Below, one piece after another: positions 1 to 30,561 of a stretch of 64,000 nucleotides of DNA. The notes under the pieces are model-generated. The model was not told where the DNA came from and did no database searches. It was given only the letters and a program-made list of their open reading frames with translations. Within the stretch, counting starts at the first letter, position 1. Every line of letters starts with the position of its first letter. This DNA comes from Flaccisagitta enflata (taxonomy: Eukaryota > Chaetognatha > Sagittoidea > Aphragmophora): contig OZ231127.1 in assembly GCA_965153355.1 (NCBI GenBank), positions 78,802,001 to 78,866,000 on the forward strand, read 5' to 3'. A program made the position numbers and the translations under genes.

Positions 1-916
1 TGAAATCTGCATGAAAAACTGTCTGTTGAAAGTGCTTTTCTTTTTTCAAAACTTCTTCGGGATCATTATCAAAATCCACGCTTAAGATTTTTAAAGAAGG
101 TAAGTTCAACGATTTTAAGAAGAAATTAAAAGGAAAGGTATGTTCCGCGATATTTGACAGCACTTTTGACCACCTTCTAATTGGAATATCAAAAAAAGGA
201 AAACACTTTCAATTAACAGTTTCTTCTGCAGATTCCAAATCTGCAGTCAGAATTGGAAGTTGAGAACTTTGAAATTTTGGATTTCCTATAGGGGTAGGGT
301 TTATAGAAGGTAAGGCGCGGCCACCTCAAAGTAGAATTTTAAAGCCAATATTGATTTCAATAGAAGCCTGAGACAGTCCCACATCATGATCTGCTCGTAA
401 AATGTTTATTTTATTGCTTTTTGTCATTTAGGTACAAGCTACTACTTATGACAGTTGTCTTTATGGACTGATGAATAAACAAGGCCGGATAAATGGCAAT
501 CCAGTCACGGATGGATGGGCAGGAGCAGTAATGCAAATACCGCTCAGAATTCAAAAATGTTCCTTACCGACCGACTCGGCAAGTTCTGGAGTCGCGTGTC
601 CGCGACTAAAAGCAAGTAACGTAGGGTCACAAAATTGTGTACAGGCAGGCAGGAGCGTACAACCCCTGCCTCCACTCCTTCCCCTCTCCACACCCCTCAC
701 CTCGACACACACAGAGGATGGATGGACAGACAGACTGCCAGATGGACAGATTAACAGGCATAGCCTCTTTTAGTCCGCGACTAAAAAGTGGAGAAACTAG
801 AAAATAGGAGATATCCAAGTCCATTTTATATGTACACATAAGCCTGCTCATGGATTGAATATAAAATGACATTATCAGGAAGCATGGCGAAGTTGTAATT
901 TTGTGAATTGATGATA
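1..916. other. Left-edge non-coding DNA with two palindrome-tailed repeats
   Basis: No exon is recognised here. Positions 478-608 and about 640-785 are two tandem, divergent copies of a dispersed repeat. It starts with AACAAGGCCGGATA, carries a GACCGAC/GGACAGAC-type simple-repeat box and ends in a palindromic tail. The tail is AGTCGCGTGTCCGCGACT at 590-607 and a shortened form, TAGTCCGCGACTAAAA, near 770. The same family recurs near 24.8, 55.7, 62.3 and 62.7 kb in this orientation. It recurs near 7.5, 12.9, 15.4 and 42.1 kb in the opposite orientation. Confidence 0.6.
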
Positions 917-1496
917 CTATCCAGAACAAAAGTGTATCGGCAAGATCCTAATCAGGCTGTTTAATCTTCAAATGATTAGAAAAACATCACCATGTGAACT
1001 GTGAACAACAACAACTGCCCAAATCATCTCCATGTGCAATTGAAGAGATATTTGGAGAAAGGATGACGCGATCTTCCCTCATACTTTGAGATATGATTTT
1101 TAAATCCATATTTAATGATATGCAATACCTTCTCCTTAGCTGCTCTTTTTACCAACAACCTGACCTGAGACCGAGTCTGAAGTGACCATGGAAATTACAT
1201 GGCATCACTCTAGCAGCTTAAAAGTCTGACAACAACATGAAACTAACTGATAAATAAAACTTGTCCAAGTACCAAAGGTGAAACATGATAAAATGTTATT
1301 TTAGACCATTTTTCATTTTAAGTTAAAATCTTGTCTTGATTGTCATTTCTAAGCCAATTAAGCTTCAAGAACGCCATTGGTGGCACTGGATCAAAAATTT
1401 GATATAGTTTCAGAATCTCACTGATTTTTGTATAACTTTTTTCTTTTGCAGATATATTACCCAAAATGCTTGCCAATTTACATATGTTCTAGATAT
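917..1496 (-). mobile_element. MITE with TA-flanked terminal inverted repeats, copy 1
   Basis: This 580-bp non-coding element starts CTATCCAGAACAAAAGTGTA and ends GTTCTAGATAT. It is flanked by TA on both sides (915-916, 1497-1498). It is a divergent copy, in opposite orientation, of the 628-bp element at 52411-53038, with matching segments along its whole length. TA target sites and short inverted ends fit a non-autonomous Tc1/mariner-type element; that class is inferred. No transposase frame is present. Confidence 0.7.
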
Positions 1497-1560
1497 TAAG
1501 GGGCGTACAGGTGGTACAACAACCCCTCCCTTGGATGCACACACACACAAGCAATTACAG

Positions 1561-1562
<2 letters not shown>

Positions 1563-1613
<51 letters not shown>
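1563..1613. repeat. (CA)n microsatellite
   Basis: About 25 CA units lie 66 bp beyond the end of the MITE at 917-1496. The second copy of that MITE, at 52411, also abuts a (TG)n tract. The tract lies between CAACAACCCCTCCC (about 1516) and GGGGAGGGGTTG (about 1702), which are inverted copies of each other. Confidence 0.9.
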
Positions 1614-1617
<4 letters not shown>

Positions 1618-1954
1618 TTGCTCAGTCTATGATGATCTAGTTTGTGTTAAAACGAGCATTCAAGATGCTGCAGTTGTTATTGTAGGTCTGTGTGTGTGGG
1701 GGGGGAGGGGTTGTATGATCCTACCCACCCATCTGCAAAAATATTGTAACCGTGGGTGACTTGCTCACAAATGAATCACTTAATTACCAATTAACCATTC
1801 AATTATTATACTACTTATATCATTATACTACTTTTCATTTGTAGATCAACTGATAAGAAGTTGAAGCATTGGTAAAGCTATATATTTGGCGGCTTATTTT
1901 TCACTGCAATTAGAATGATCTGCAAATTTAGTAGTGTCCATTTCAATTTTTCAA

Positions 1955-2560
1955 ACCCTCAGGGCCCTCTGGATGGGGTCCCCGGGAGCCCTTTTACTTT
2001 GTATCTATTCCCCCAATATCTGATACCAGTATCTTGATAGCAAATTTACTCCAGGTATAACAATAAAGCAGTAACATCAACCATAAATTCACGATTTTTG
2101 TCATTTTCAGTGGTTTTGATAGTTTCAAATTGGCCTATTTAAGCTAATGTCCGTATTTGAGCCCTAGGGCCCCCTGAGGGCCCCATGAGGTTTCTTAGAG
2201 CAAATACCAGTTGTCAGTATCTTGACATCAAATTCAATCCTGTAGTATCAATGGAGCAGAAACTACTACAAAATATCATGATTTTGGTCATTTCTATTTT
2301 TTTGGGTGTCAGTTTGGCTCTTTTGAGCCTGTGGGGTCCCCTTAATGAAGTCCCCAAGGGCTTGCAGCGTTTGTTTTTGTTTCTTCATACCAAATGAAAG
2401 TATTTTGAGCAAATTTACCCCTCAAATAACAACAAAGCATACACAACAGTAATAAAAATCGTGATTTTTGTGATCTTCAGCTGTTTTTGCTATTTTGGGC
2501 CCCTTTGAGAGCCCCTGCAGGGCCCCCCAGGGTCCCTGCAAGGGCTCTCGTCCCAATTAT
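1955..2560. repeat. Degenerate GGGCCC-rich tandem repeat, about 3 units
   Basis: Three or so diverged units of roughly 175-200 bp. Each starts with a GGGCCC/GGGGTCCC-rich block (near 1962, 2165, 2330 and 2500). Each continues with a shared AT-rich stretch: a variant of ATACCAGTATCTTGA, then CAAATTTA, then a variant of ACGATTTTTGTCATTTTCAG. Units differ by many substitutions, so this is an old array. No coding potential was seen. Confidence 0.6.
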
Positions 2561-4144
2561 CACAATTTTGACATTATACTATCAAATATCACTCTAACTT
2601 AATCATTTCCAACATTTCTTTTACAGAAGAAGAATTCTTTTAATCAGAAACTGCTTTCAAAATGAGGAATTTTTGCTAAAAATGCTGCATTGCTTGGTAC
2701 ACATATATATGCCTCACAAGCCGGCATTTTTAGTGAATTTTTGGTCGGTTTATGGTTGTAAAGTGTGAAAGTATGGGTCCCTCCACAATTAGAGCTATCG
2801 GTGGTCCTTGTGGAATGAATACTTTTCTCTCAGGCTTCCCTCAGGCCTTGGTGATTCCTCCCCTACTAATATCAACAATGGGCCGAAAGAAAGTGAAAAA
2901 AGCAATACCACCAAACAGTGTAACAAAATGGTACGCTTGTTAACATGCGAGCGACGGTAACATAGCAAACATGACCCAAACGAGAATACATATGCAATCA
3001 GAAACGGTAATAAGATGTTCGCGAGGTAGTCCACTGCATCCACCGGCGTCCGAGGTGAACATCTTCAAATTGGTTCCGTAGTTAACTTCACATCCATTGG
3101 GTTCGCCTTGTTCCTCCAATTGCGCGCCTGTTCCGTCATGGGCGCGTCCATCCATGCTTATTCAGCGTATCCTGTCTTGGGGTGGGCATGACATGACCAG
3201 ATGCGCAATGAATTCAAGCAGGAACGACCAAACATACAAACACAAGTAAACACAAGCACAAGCAAAAAAAAAAAAAAACAAAACAAAACAAAACAAAAAC
3301 CAAACAAAACAAAACAACCAACCACCAAAACGAAACAACCAGACAGGCAAAGAAAGAAAAAAAAACAGTACGAAAAACAGAACAAACAGACAGAACGGGC
3401 AGCGGTGCAAAGCAATCGAAAACAGAATGAATGGGCAAACGAGTGAATGAACACACCTGGCCATGACCTGTCCCACCTAGGGTTGTAAAACGCCGATGTG
3501 AAAAAACATCCATCTCGGAATGCCGTGCCGTGACCTGCTTTGAGGGAGCAAACGAGGGAATGAGCAAGCACGTGAATATGCATATGATCAAACAAACAAC
3601 CACGAAACAGTGAATGAGCATGTAACAAGCACCCACGTGATCGAGTGAACAGGCTTATCAGGTCAAGACACGGTTAAATAACGCGCGGCGACGGTCAGCA
3701 GATCTTGCCCACGCAGGCAACTTAAATATGACGCATTCCGTGGGGAGACATGGATACATGATGACCATGTAAATCCGAGATCAACAAGCGGCAAAAAAAA
3801 AAAAACAAAAACAAAAAAACAAAATCCGACGGGAGAGCAAGAAAAAAAAAAACAAAGAAAAAGCACAAAGGGCAAATATCAATGACCACAAAAGCAAACA
3901 AAACAAGCAAAACAAAAACAAAGAAAAAGAACAAAACGCAAGGACCAAAACACACACAAAAAAAAAAGTAACAACAACCGCAAAAATGATAACAATAGCG
4001 ACACCGATAGAAAAAAAAACAATAACAGCAATCAATAATAACAATGGTGACAATAATGACAATGGCAAAAAAAAAAAAAAAAAAAAAATAATAAAAATAT
4101 CATAAAATAATAAGAATAAAAATAAGAATAAAAATAAGAATAGA

Positions 4145-4190
<46 letters not shown>

Positions 4191-4959
4191 TAGTAACAAT
4201 CAGTGACAGTAGTAATGATGATAATGATAATTAGGGGGGGGGGGGGTCGGGATGGTAAAAAAGGTCAAATGGGTGGAGGGTTAGGCTCGAGCAGCGGACA
4301 CACATGCGAGCCCGTTTGGGGGCGGTAGTCTCGCCAAAGACAAATCAAACCAGTGACCCAGGCATCTTAACATCAGCGACCTGTACAGACAGCAGAACCC
4401 GTGTACAGTGTACACCTACGGACAGAAAAACCCAACTCGGGCAAACAAAACACGTTTAGCATCCCGGTCCAAACAGAATGGCAGGAACACTCGTCTGTTA
4501 TTGTTTTCACCTAAACTAAGATGCCCGGCGCAAAGCCCACATCATTTTTTCCTAAATCAAGGTATCAATGCGACAGAGACAAACCAAAGGCCGCGGCCAG
4601 CGTGTGAACGAGTGGGCCCAGATCCGAGAATTCTGCCCAAATGGGCAACTGATACGAACCCAATTGTCACGTTCACGCCAGGTTTAACCTAGCGAGTTTG
4701 AGGAGAAATTCAAATAAAATAGAAAAACAAATTAAACGCCAATGGGGGGGGATAATTACTAAATTGGGAATTAAGTAGAGGGAAGAAATGTCCGAACAAA
4801 GGTGCACGTATGCGTAGGACCGAACCCCCGAAGTAAAAGGGTAATTTTAAGTAAGGGGAAAACAAAATTAAGACGTGAAAGAGTGGGAAGAGATAAAGCC
4901 TTTACAATTGATATGTAAAACGATTTGAACATGCGCATTGTTGTCTCTATTTTTGACAG
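2561..4959. other. Non-coding, A-rich region with short microsatellites
   Basis: No gene is recognised. The stretch 3200-4090 is rich in A-runs and CAAAA motifs. A run of about 20 A at 4067-4089 leads into a degenerate AAT region with a pure (AAT)n tract at 4146-4191. Lysine-rich or phenylalanine-rich open frames across it only reflect composition. The block 4260-4700 has ordinary composition but no splice-flanked exon I could support. I looked here for upstream exons of the cathepsin gene (such as the CGSCWAF active-site exon) and did not find them. Confidence 0.5.
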
Positions 4960-5131
4960 ACTTGACCACGGTGTGTTGGCGGTTGGCTATGGAACTGAGA
5001 ATGGAGAAGATTACTACATTGTCAAGAATAGCTGGGGACTGTCCTGGGGCTTGAAAGGCTACATCAAGATGGCGAGAAACAAGAAGAATAACTGCGGTAT
5101 TGCAACGCAGGCTTCTTATCCTTTGGTTTAA
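4960..5131 (+). CDS. Cathepsin L-like cysteine protease, last exon only
   Basis: The exon follows a clear acceptor (ATTTTTGACAG) and ends in TAA at 5129-5131. It encodes about 56 residues of the papain-family (C1A) C-terminus. The catalytic histidine lies in [11 protein letters not shown] and the catalytic asparagine in VKNSWG. The [18 protein letters not shown] and ASYPLV tail is typical of animal cathepsin L. The product would be a secreted or lysosomal endopeptidase. The propeptide, the active-site cysteine exon and other upstream exons are not in the window, so the preceding intron is longer than 4.9 kb or this is an isolated exon copy. The frame is intact and both catalytic residues are kept. 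It faces the 3' end of the WDR93 gene. Confidence 0.82.
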
Positions 5132-5134
5132 GAG

Positions 5135-5165
<31 letters not shown>

Positions 5166-5203
5166 GTTTTCTGTTCAACATTCTGTTCACTTTGATAGAC
5201 AAC

Positions 5204-5209
5204 ATTAAA
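5204..5209 (+). terminator. Candidate poly(A) signal ATTAAA for the cathepsin exon
   Basis: ATTAAA lies 73 nt after the stop codon, behind a short (TC)n tract at 5133-5165. This is a plausible but common hexamer variant, so the assignment is tentative. Confidence 0.35.
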
Positions 5210-5754
5210 ATTATTTAAGCATCCCTTCTCATTTTGATACACACCATCTTCTCATATACACAATTTGATCTCATGACATTTCAAAAATTTGAATTTATGC
5301 AAGATCTTGTAGATCGCCTAGTCACGCTCTTGTACACGATGTTGGTTGCTTTGCTGTGATAGAGATCATACTTAGCCAGAATTATTTTTTGATTGGTTGT
5401 TGTCTCAAGAAACTTGCACGCTGAAGTTGAATAGGTCTCTATCTCTTCATTTGGTCATAAGTCATTTGTTAGTCAGAATTTGAGATAGCTACTGTCTACA
5501 GTGGTGCTTTTTTTTTCCCATGCGTAATGATTACTAAAAGAAATGAAAAGCAATCTAATTTGGAGTAACTTAAAGTAAGTCTTAGGCCAACAAAAAAAGC
5601 TAGCTTGACTTCGGATCCTTTTTTGTGACTTTATGTTCAGACAGGGGTGTAGTTGAGTGGCTTTTGATTTCTTCCCCCCTCCCCTGGTCTTTGATTTTCT
5701 TCCCCGCCTGGACAATAAACAACTTGATTTTTTGCCCCATAGAGTATGAAAATA

Positions 5755-6795
5755 AAGTGGAATCCCACCTTAGTGGCACCTCTATTTTAGGGATATCCGC
5801 ATCTAAGTCTAAGAGACAACATCATCAGGTCCCGAATTTTTCTAGGTTTCTCTAATGTTAAAAAACCTCTATTTAAGGAACCTATATTTAAGGGACATTC
5901 GGATTTAAGAGACAAGTTTTTGAGAAAATCCCTTGCATTTTGAGATAATTTTGTTGACAAAATTTCCGTAAAAATGGTTAAATATTCCTATTTTTTGAAT
6001 ATCCTGCCATGAACTAACTTAATCAGGGCTGATAAATATAACCATGCCAAAATAAAAAAACGCACTGCGATATGATAACCCTTGGCTCTTTATTAAGAGG
6101 CAAAGCTACACAAAATCCATAAGCGTTTTAAAGAGCTTTAAAAAATCTATCATTTGAGTGGTGTCAGAAAGTTTTAGATAAAAAATGTTAAAACTTACAA
6201 CAATTCTAAGTTACAATGTCAATATCCCAATTGCCAGGAAATTGATGGTCAAATTTTGTCATTGTTTTTTTTTTTGTACCTCTATGGATATTCACCTGAA
6301 TGGAAAAAAAATTCATGACAGAAAAAAAACTTTTCTTCAAAATGCCGCCAAGCAGAAATTAGTAGCTTGATTCATTTAGAAATTATGATTAAATGAAAAC
6401 AAAAGGTACAGTTTAAGGAGAGGAACAAAAATGTTATTTCCTGCAATTGAGATATTGACAATTTAAGTTTAAACCTTAGCAACTGTTTAAGTTTTTGAGC
6501 TAGAATTTTCTGACACCACTCAAATGATTGATTTTTTGAAGCTCTTTAAAATGGTCATGGATTTTTTGTAATTTTGCCTCCAACTAATGAGCCCAGCACG
6601 TCAAAACGCAGAGCGGTTTTTTATTTGGGCATGGTTACTTAATGGAAAAGGATGCGGTTACACTGTAAATTTAGTAATTTTTAGTACCTAACAAAGAAAA
6701 TCCTTTATAAAACAATGAATTCGATTTAAGGGATTTCGGATTTAAGAGACAAAAACTGTCAGTCCCTTGAAATCCCGTAAACCGCGTCTCCACTG
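5755..6795. mobile_element. Inverted-repeat DNA element, pogo/Tigger-like ends, carrying an insertion
   Basis: The left part reads AGTGGAATCCCACC and then repeats of TTTAAGGGACATTCGGATTT. The right part mirrors it, with GATTTAAGGGATTTCGGATT and an end in GCGTCTCCACTG. Inverted CAGTGG-type ends and TTAAGG/GAGACAA motifs resemble non-autonomous pogo/Tigger elements; that class is inferred from general knowledge. The interior is interrupted by a second inverted-repeat element at 6041-6635. Divergence between the ends is high, so the exact borders are uncertain. Confidence 0.4.
6041..6635. mobile_element. Foldback MITE nested in the 5755-6795 element
   Basis: The left end reads ACCATGCCAAAATAAAAAAA and the right end is its diverged complement, TTTTTTATTTGGGCATGGT. 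Both are flanked by TA (6039-6040, 6636-6637). The inverted arms extend about 140 bp; for example AGCTTTAAAAAATC...CATTTGAGTGGTGTCAGAAA near 6130-6170 pairs with 6500-6550. It holds no open frame of interest. Confidence 0.6.
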
Positions 6796-7174
6796 AAGTA
6801 TAATTATGGTCAAAATAGTGTAAAATAGTGTTGTAGTAACCAAATACTATCGTTTTGAACTGCCAGAATTGTAAAATCTTTAAAAATCTTTAAAAATCTT
6901 TAAAAATTGTCTTTTTTTCCAGCTTTTGATTTTTTCCCCATCACAGAACCCTTTGATTTTATTTACCCACCACGGGGGGGGGGAGGCCCAACTTTATACA
7001 CGCCATTGTTCAGATAGAATGAAGTCAATATTTAGGTTAAGACGTTGATATGTCAGTATTCTCAATTCACCACTAGCTAGTGCACTTGCCATATTTCAGC
7101 TAAAAAGCTTGCTAGTGTCATTCAAGCAAACAGGCTATTGGATCGTGACTCGTTACCCCTATGACGATTTATAC

Positions 7175-25536
<18,362 letters not shown>

Positions 25537-25543
25537 CTAAAGG

Positions 25544-26041
<498 letters not shown>

Positions 26042-26042
<1 letters not shown>

Positions 26043-26553
26043 ATCTGATGCGAAGTGCTAACGTTTGCACTCTACATCCCCAACCATGCATCTACTGTAC
26101 CTGGCAACGCGCTGTAAGTGACAGCGAGTGCCGGTGGCGTCGCACTTATAGGTTTGCTTCGAAGCATCTTGATGCTTTTTTTTTGACGTGTCAAAGATTA
26201 AATACCGCCAATTCCACACTCAGATACGCGTTGTTCTGAACCAAATTAACGCCCATGTCATTTCCTTTAGAAAAATCACTTTAAAAGAATCAATAAAATC
26301 ATAAAAGATAATTATGAAACTGGAATCTAAGGAGAAAATTTTACAGAGATAATTCTTTAAAGTAATAATAAATAGTGGATAACTCATTGCAATAACAGGT
26401 AAATCGCATAATTAAGCAGAAATCAATGAAATACACTAAATTTTCCAATTAAATAAATAATCAAAACACTGATTAACCGAAAACTCATGATGACCCGATA
26501 TGACGTGTTAAAAATCTCGATAGAAATGATGAAACGCTTGAATGTTTACGGCG
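26042..26553. other. Intergenic gap AHI1-WDR93
   Basis: AT-rich DNA between the AHI1 stop and the WDR93 5' region. It should contain the AHI1 3' UTR and the WDR93 first exon and promoter. I could not identify a WDR93 start exon ending in the required phase, nor a canonical AATAAA for AHI1. Confidence 0.4.
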
Positions 26554-26952
26554 TTAGATTTGTTCCAAGGCAGCCTGCAAATCTCTCAAATTCCTTCTCC
26601 TCCTCCTCGCGTTACTCATCGTCCCACCGCCGGCGGCGTTGGTTGCAGTCAAAGGCGTACCGCTCCCAACGCTGTCATCTTCGTCATAGTCATCATCGTC
26701 AGTGATAGGCCTGGAGACGAACTTTAGCTCGTCGTTAATAACCACGGCTGTTGTCGTTTTCGCATCGGCTCCCATGTTTTGATCACCGTGATCCACGTCA
26801 TAGGGCGACACCGCTTCTATAACGTCCTCGACTTCTTTATCTAAATCATCCATCATTTTCATCAAATCATCGATGGTTTCTTCATTTTGTTTATTTTCGG
26901 TTTTGTTTTTTGTCTTTGCGTCGCCAGTCGGTCGCTTTTTACGCGGCTTTTT

Positions 26953-27036
<84 letters not shown>

Positions 27037-30000
27037 CCGTACCCGTTGCCGTTGACGGGATTGAATGATCGCATCAGGCGATTTCAAGTCCCATCTTCTC
27101 GAATCCTCTTCAGACTCATCATCATCCGCGTCTTCATACTGCAGCTTTTTCTTGACATTTTCCATTCGCTGCCTGAACGATGATGACGACCCCGATAATG
27201 GTCTTTGGAGTGACATGGAGTTGTCGGTCTCCGACACGTTGGTCTGTTTGGTGACGTAAGACACGGTAGTTCTGGGAAAGTATCCCTGTAAAACGACATC
27301 GGCTCCGCCACGCCCACCACTGTCATCCTTTTTCCTCATCTCCCCCATCCACCAGACGTCGTTGTCCTTGTGAAGCACTTTGACCAAGTCTCCCGGTTTC
27401 AAATTCATTTCGTCCGATCTTTCGGCGCGATACGATTTGATCACCACCACTTCTTCTCTCGGTGGTGGTGCTTGATAAGAGGCGTGTCCTAATGAAGCGC
27501 CGTCGTGGAAGTCGACAACAGCGGCGGATTTATTACAATCACTCCCGCCACCGTCGTTGAAGCGAAATATCGGCGAACCAGATCCACCGTCCCTCGTCAA
27601 CGTGATAGTTGGCGAGGCCGCCGTCGACGAGAAGTTTGAAGGAGAAGGTGGAATCTTGGATTGATGAGGATGAGAAGGCGACAGAAAGGAGTTTGATGAC
27701 TTGTCTCTTTGCAGGTCAGCTGATGATGACTGCGCTTCTGGCATCGGCGACAATGCATCCAGTTTCTCCTTCAACAACTCCAAAGTCATTTTTCCATCGG
27801 CATTGGAAGAGTCGGTTGTTGTCCTCACCGAGTTGTCTTTGACGAGTCGCGGCGTCGTCGGTTTGGATGGACCGGAGGATTGAATAACGCCATCTTTAGC
27901 CATTGACCTCGGCGTTGTCGTTGCCGTCATCGCCGCTGCTGCCGTCGGAAATATGGTGAGGGCGGCGTCGGGAATGGGTTGAGTCGGATCGTACTTGAAA
28001 ATAGAGATGGAATCGGCGTCTTTTCCGGCCGAGACGGCGATGATATGATCGTGAGGATGATATTGAACATCGCGAATAACAACGCCGCCATCATTTGGAC
28101 CGGCGACATCCAGTCCGCCGCCAACTTCATCGTAAATGGCGAGAAGTTTACCATCGCCGTCGGCGGCGTTCCAGACAAACACTTTGCCATCATCACTTCC
28201 GGCGAGAATCAGACCGCCGCAGGGAGAGAAACAAGCGTGGAGATGAGAGCGAACGTTTCTAGCGTGTGTGAGAGAATGTAGGACGCCGCCAGAGCGAGCA
28301 TCGAGAGTGATGATTCGAGCATCGGGGCCGCGCGTGCGGAGAAGAATCAAATCCTTGCCGGCGCTGCTTCCGGCGCTACCGGCATGGAATTCGGCCGAGG
28401 ATATACCGAGAGATGCGCCGCCGCAGGGTTGCAATCGCGAGTTGATCGTCCACTCATTGGAAAAGACATCACTAGCTTTGGATCCTTTACCGCCTTTAGA
28501 CACGTGGACGTTCCAAACGATGACGATGCCTTCAGAATCGCCAGAATAAAGTTTGGTCCCATCGGCGTTGAAGCAGATGGCGTTGACGGCTTTACGATGA
28601 CCTTCCAACTCTTGCACGAGACGACCAACTGGTTCCGAAGCCGGACCGCGGCGCCAAACGCGGACAACGCCGTCAAAGGACGCGGAAACCAAAACGCCGT
28701 CGACGAAAGGATGCACGCGCGTGGCGTAGACGAAAGAAGGATGCGGGAAAATCTTCATGGATTGTAATTCCGGCGCCAAGAGGGCGTCTTTTAGTGACCA
28801 GAGTCTAACGGTGCCATCGCCACTGGCGGAAGCGATGGCTTTGTCTTTGGACGTCCAAACAACATCGTAAATGATGGCGGCGTGGCCGCGGCATTCATGT
28901 TTAGCTTCCATCGTCATCACATCGAAGATGACGATCACAAACTCGCCGTCGACTCGATCGCGACAGGATGCCGCCAAATCCCGGCCAGATTCCGAGAAGC
29001 GTAGTCGGTAACAAGCGGATCCTGCGGAAAGCGTCGCCAATTTCCGGTTGGGCACGCGACAGGCTTGACTCGGGATGCGAGTCCAAGGAACTGGCTGCTG
29101 AGTGTCGTCTTTCAATAGAGACGCTGAAGTTTGGTCTAGATCGGTATCATCTCCACGACTATTTTCATCTGTTAGATCTTTCAACTGATACCTTCCTTCT
29201 TCTCTCTGAATGGCGATCATCGATCTCGAACAAGGGTCTAATTTGTCCGGCAGCGTCACCGGTTTTAAAGTCACCCAAAGCGTCGCCGGATATTTCCGGC
29301 ATCTCCCGCGCTGCCACGCGGTCCAGATGTCGGATTTATCGGCGGATATTTGACGCGGATTTCCGGCGCCTCTCGGTGGATACCACAGTTGAAGACGCGC
29401 TTGACGTCCGGCGTTGGACTCGCCGTTGGGGCCGAGGACTTTGAGAAACGCCCACGCCACGCGCTGCCATCGCGAACCGGAAGCTGAGTTGACAACGCGT
29501 TGCTGCTGACGCTGCTGAGAATATGGCATAGTCAATCCCGCGCCGGCTGGGGAGCGCGTGATAAAGTCTAGAATCTCAAAGACGACGACGATGTTGGCGA
29601 AGGCAGAGGAAGAGGAGGAGGATGATCGCTGCCGCTGTTGTTGCTGCTCATCATCTCCAAATCCTGGAGGCCGATCGAGAAATCGTCTAATAGGTTCATT
29701 GAATACGATCATCTCCTCCCAACGCGGGATGACGGATCGGTGCTCGCGGAAGTCGAAAGGCGCCGTCATCAACGGCAAAATCGTCGTCACTTTCTCGTTT
29801 CGAGTCTCGTAAAAGGAAGAGACTGGCCGATCGACGACGGATTTGGCCACAGGCTGGCCCGTGACGGCGTCGACGATGGAGACAACCACCACGGGATGGA
29901 ATATCAACTGATCGTCCATTTGCAGCTGCTCGGCGCGATGAATGACCAAACCGAAAACGGGACCACTCATGTTGTCATCGTCATTATTAAGCCGAGGGTC

Positions 30001-30561
30001 GCCGCCTTCTTCACTGGAAGCTATTAAAGGAGGAGCTGGGTCATTGTCTGCGGATAAAGCAGCGTCTTTCTTCCTTTTCTTTTTCTTCTTTGGTTTCGCT
30101 TCTTTCATTTCCTCGTTGACGTTGCTCGTACCTTGATGGTCAGCATTTGGCGTAGAGTTCTCTTTGTTTCCGATCTCGTTGTTGTCATCTCCTTCCTCTT
30201 CTTCCCTTTGGAAAGCCTCGTTTATTTCTCCTTCTTGGGCGTCATTTTGTTGTTTAGCAGTCAGTCGTTGTGGTACATTGTCATTTTGTTTGGGTCTTTG
30301 CTGAGAGTCATTTTTCATTTGAGCGTTTTTTACATCTTCCACGAAAGATGGCGACTCAGAGTTTTCTCCTTCCGATTCTAGGAGCATCCGTCGTTTCTCA
30401 TCGTCATTATCGTCGATCGCTCTTTCTTTTGATTTACTGCGACTTCGAGAGGATTTCTTCACTTTTCTTTTGATCTTTTGTTTCGCGGGACGCGTGTCTA
30501 AACTGTCGTCGGCCACAAGGGGACGATCTTCTAATGCTGAATTACTCTCAACCATATCCAT
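26554..30561 (-). CDS. AHI1: Jouberin (AHI1): WD40 and SH3 transition-zone protein, intronless
   Basis: A single 1,335-codon frame from ATG 30561 to TAA 26554. The first ATG is used, and the MDMVESNS start has another methionine at codon 3. Order: a lysine- and acid-rich N-terminus (residues 1-190); a conserved jouberin region beginning GPVFGLVIHRAEQ, with FHPVVVVSIVDAVTGQ and IPRWEEMIVFNEP (about 200-440); WD40 blades from about 515 to 860 (for example GDGTVRLW, DGVVRVWRR, GIVIVWNV, DDGKVFVWN); a Ser/Pro/Thr linker; an SH3 domain about 1036-1105 (IKSYRAERSDEMNLKPGD, VWWMGE, GYFPRTTVSYV); then a basic tail with 27 glutamines. The domain order and SH3 position agree with vertebrate AHI1 (about 1,200 residues), which acts at the ciliary transition zone with the tectonic/B9 complex. 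The absence of introns is striking beside its intron-rich neighbours. The co-directional neighbours are DRC9 upstream and WDR93 downstream. Confidence 0.93.
26953..27033 (-). repeat. In-frame (CAA)27 polyglutamine tract in AHI1
   Basis: On the coding strand 27 uninterrupted CAA codons lie between RQRQRVRK and KKPRKK. The lack of CAG interruption makes it a likely length-polymorphic site. The flanks are strongly basic. Confidence 0.95.

Noticed and set aside
3158-4068. Overlapping F/L/C-rich minus-strand frames
   Set aside because: They arise from A-rich plus-strand DNA. No codon bias, splice sites or family match.
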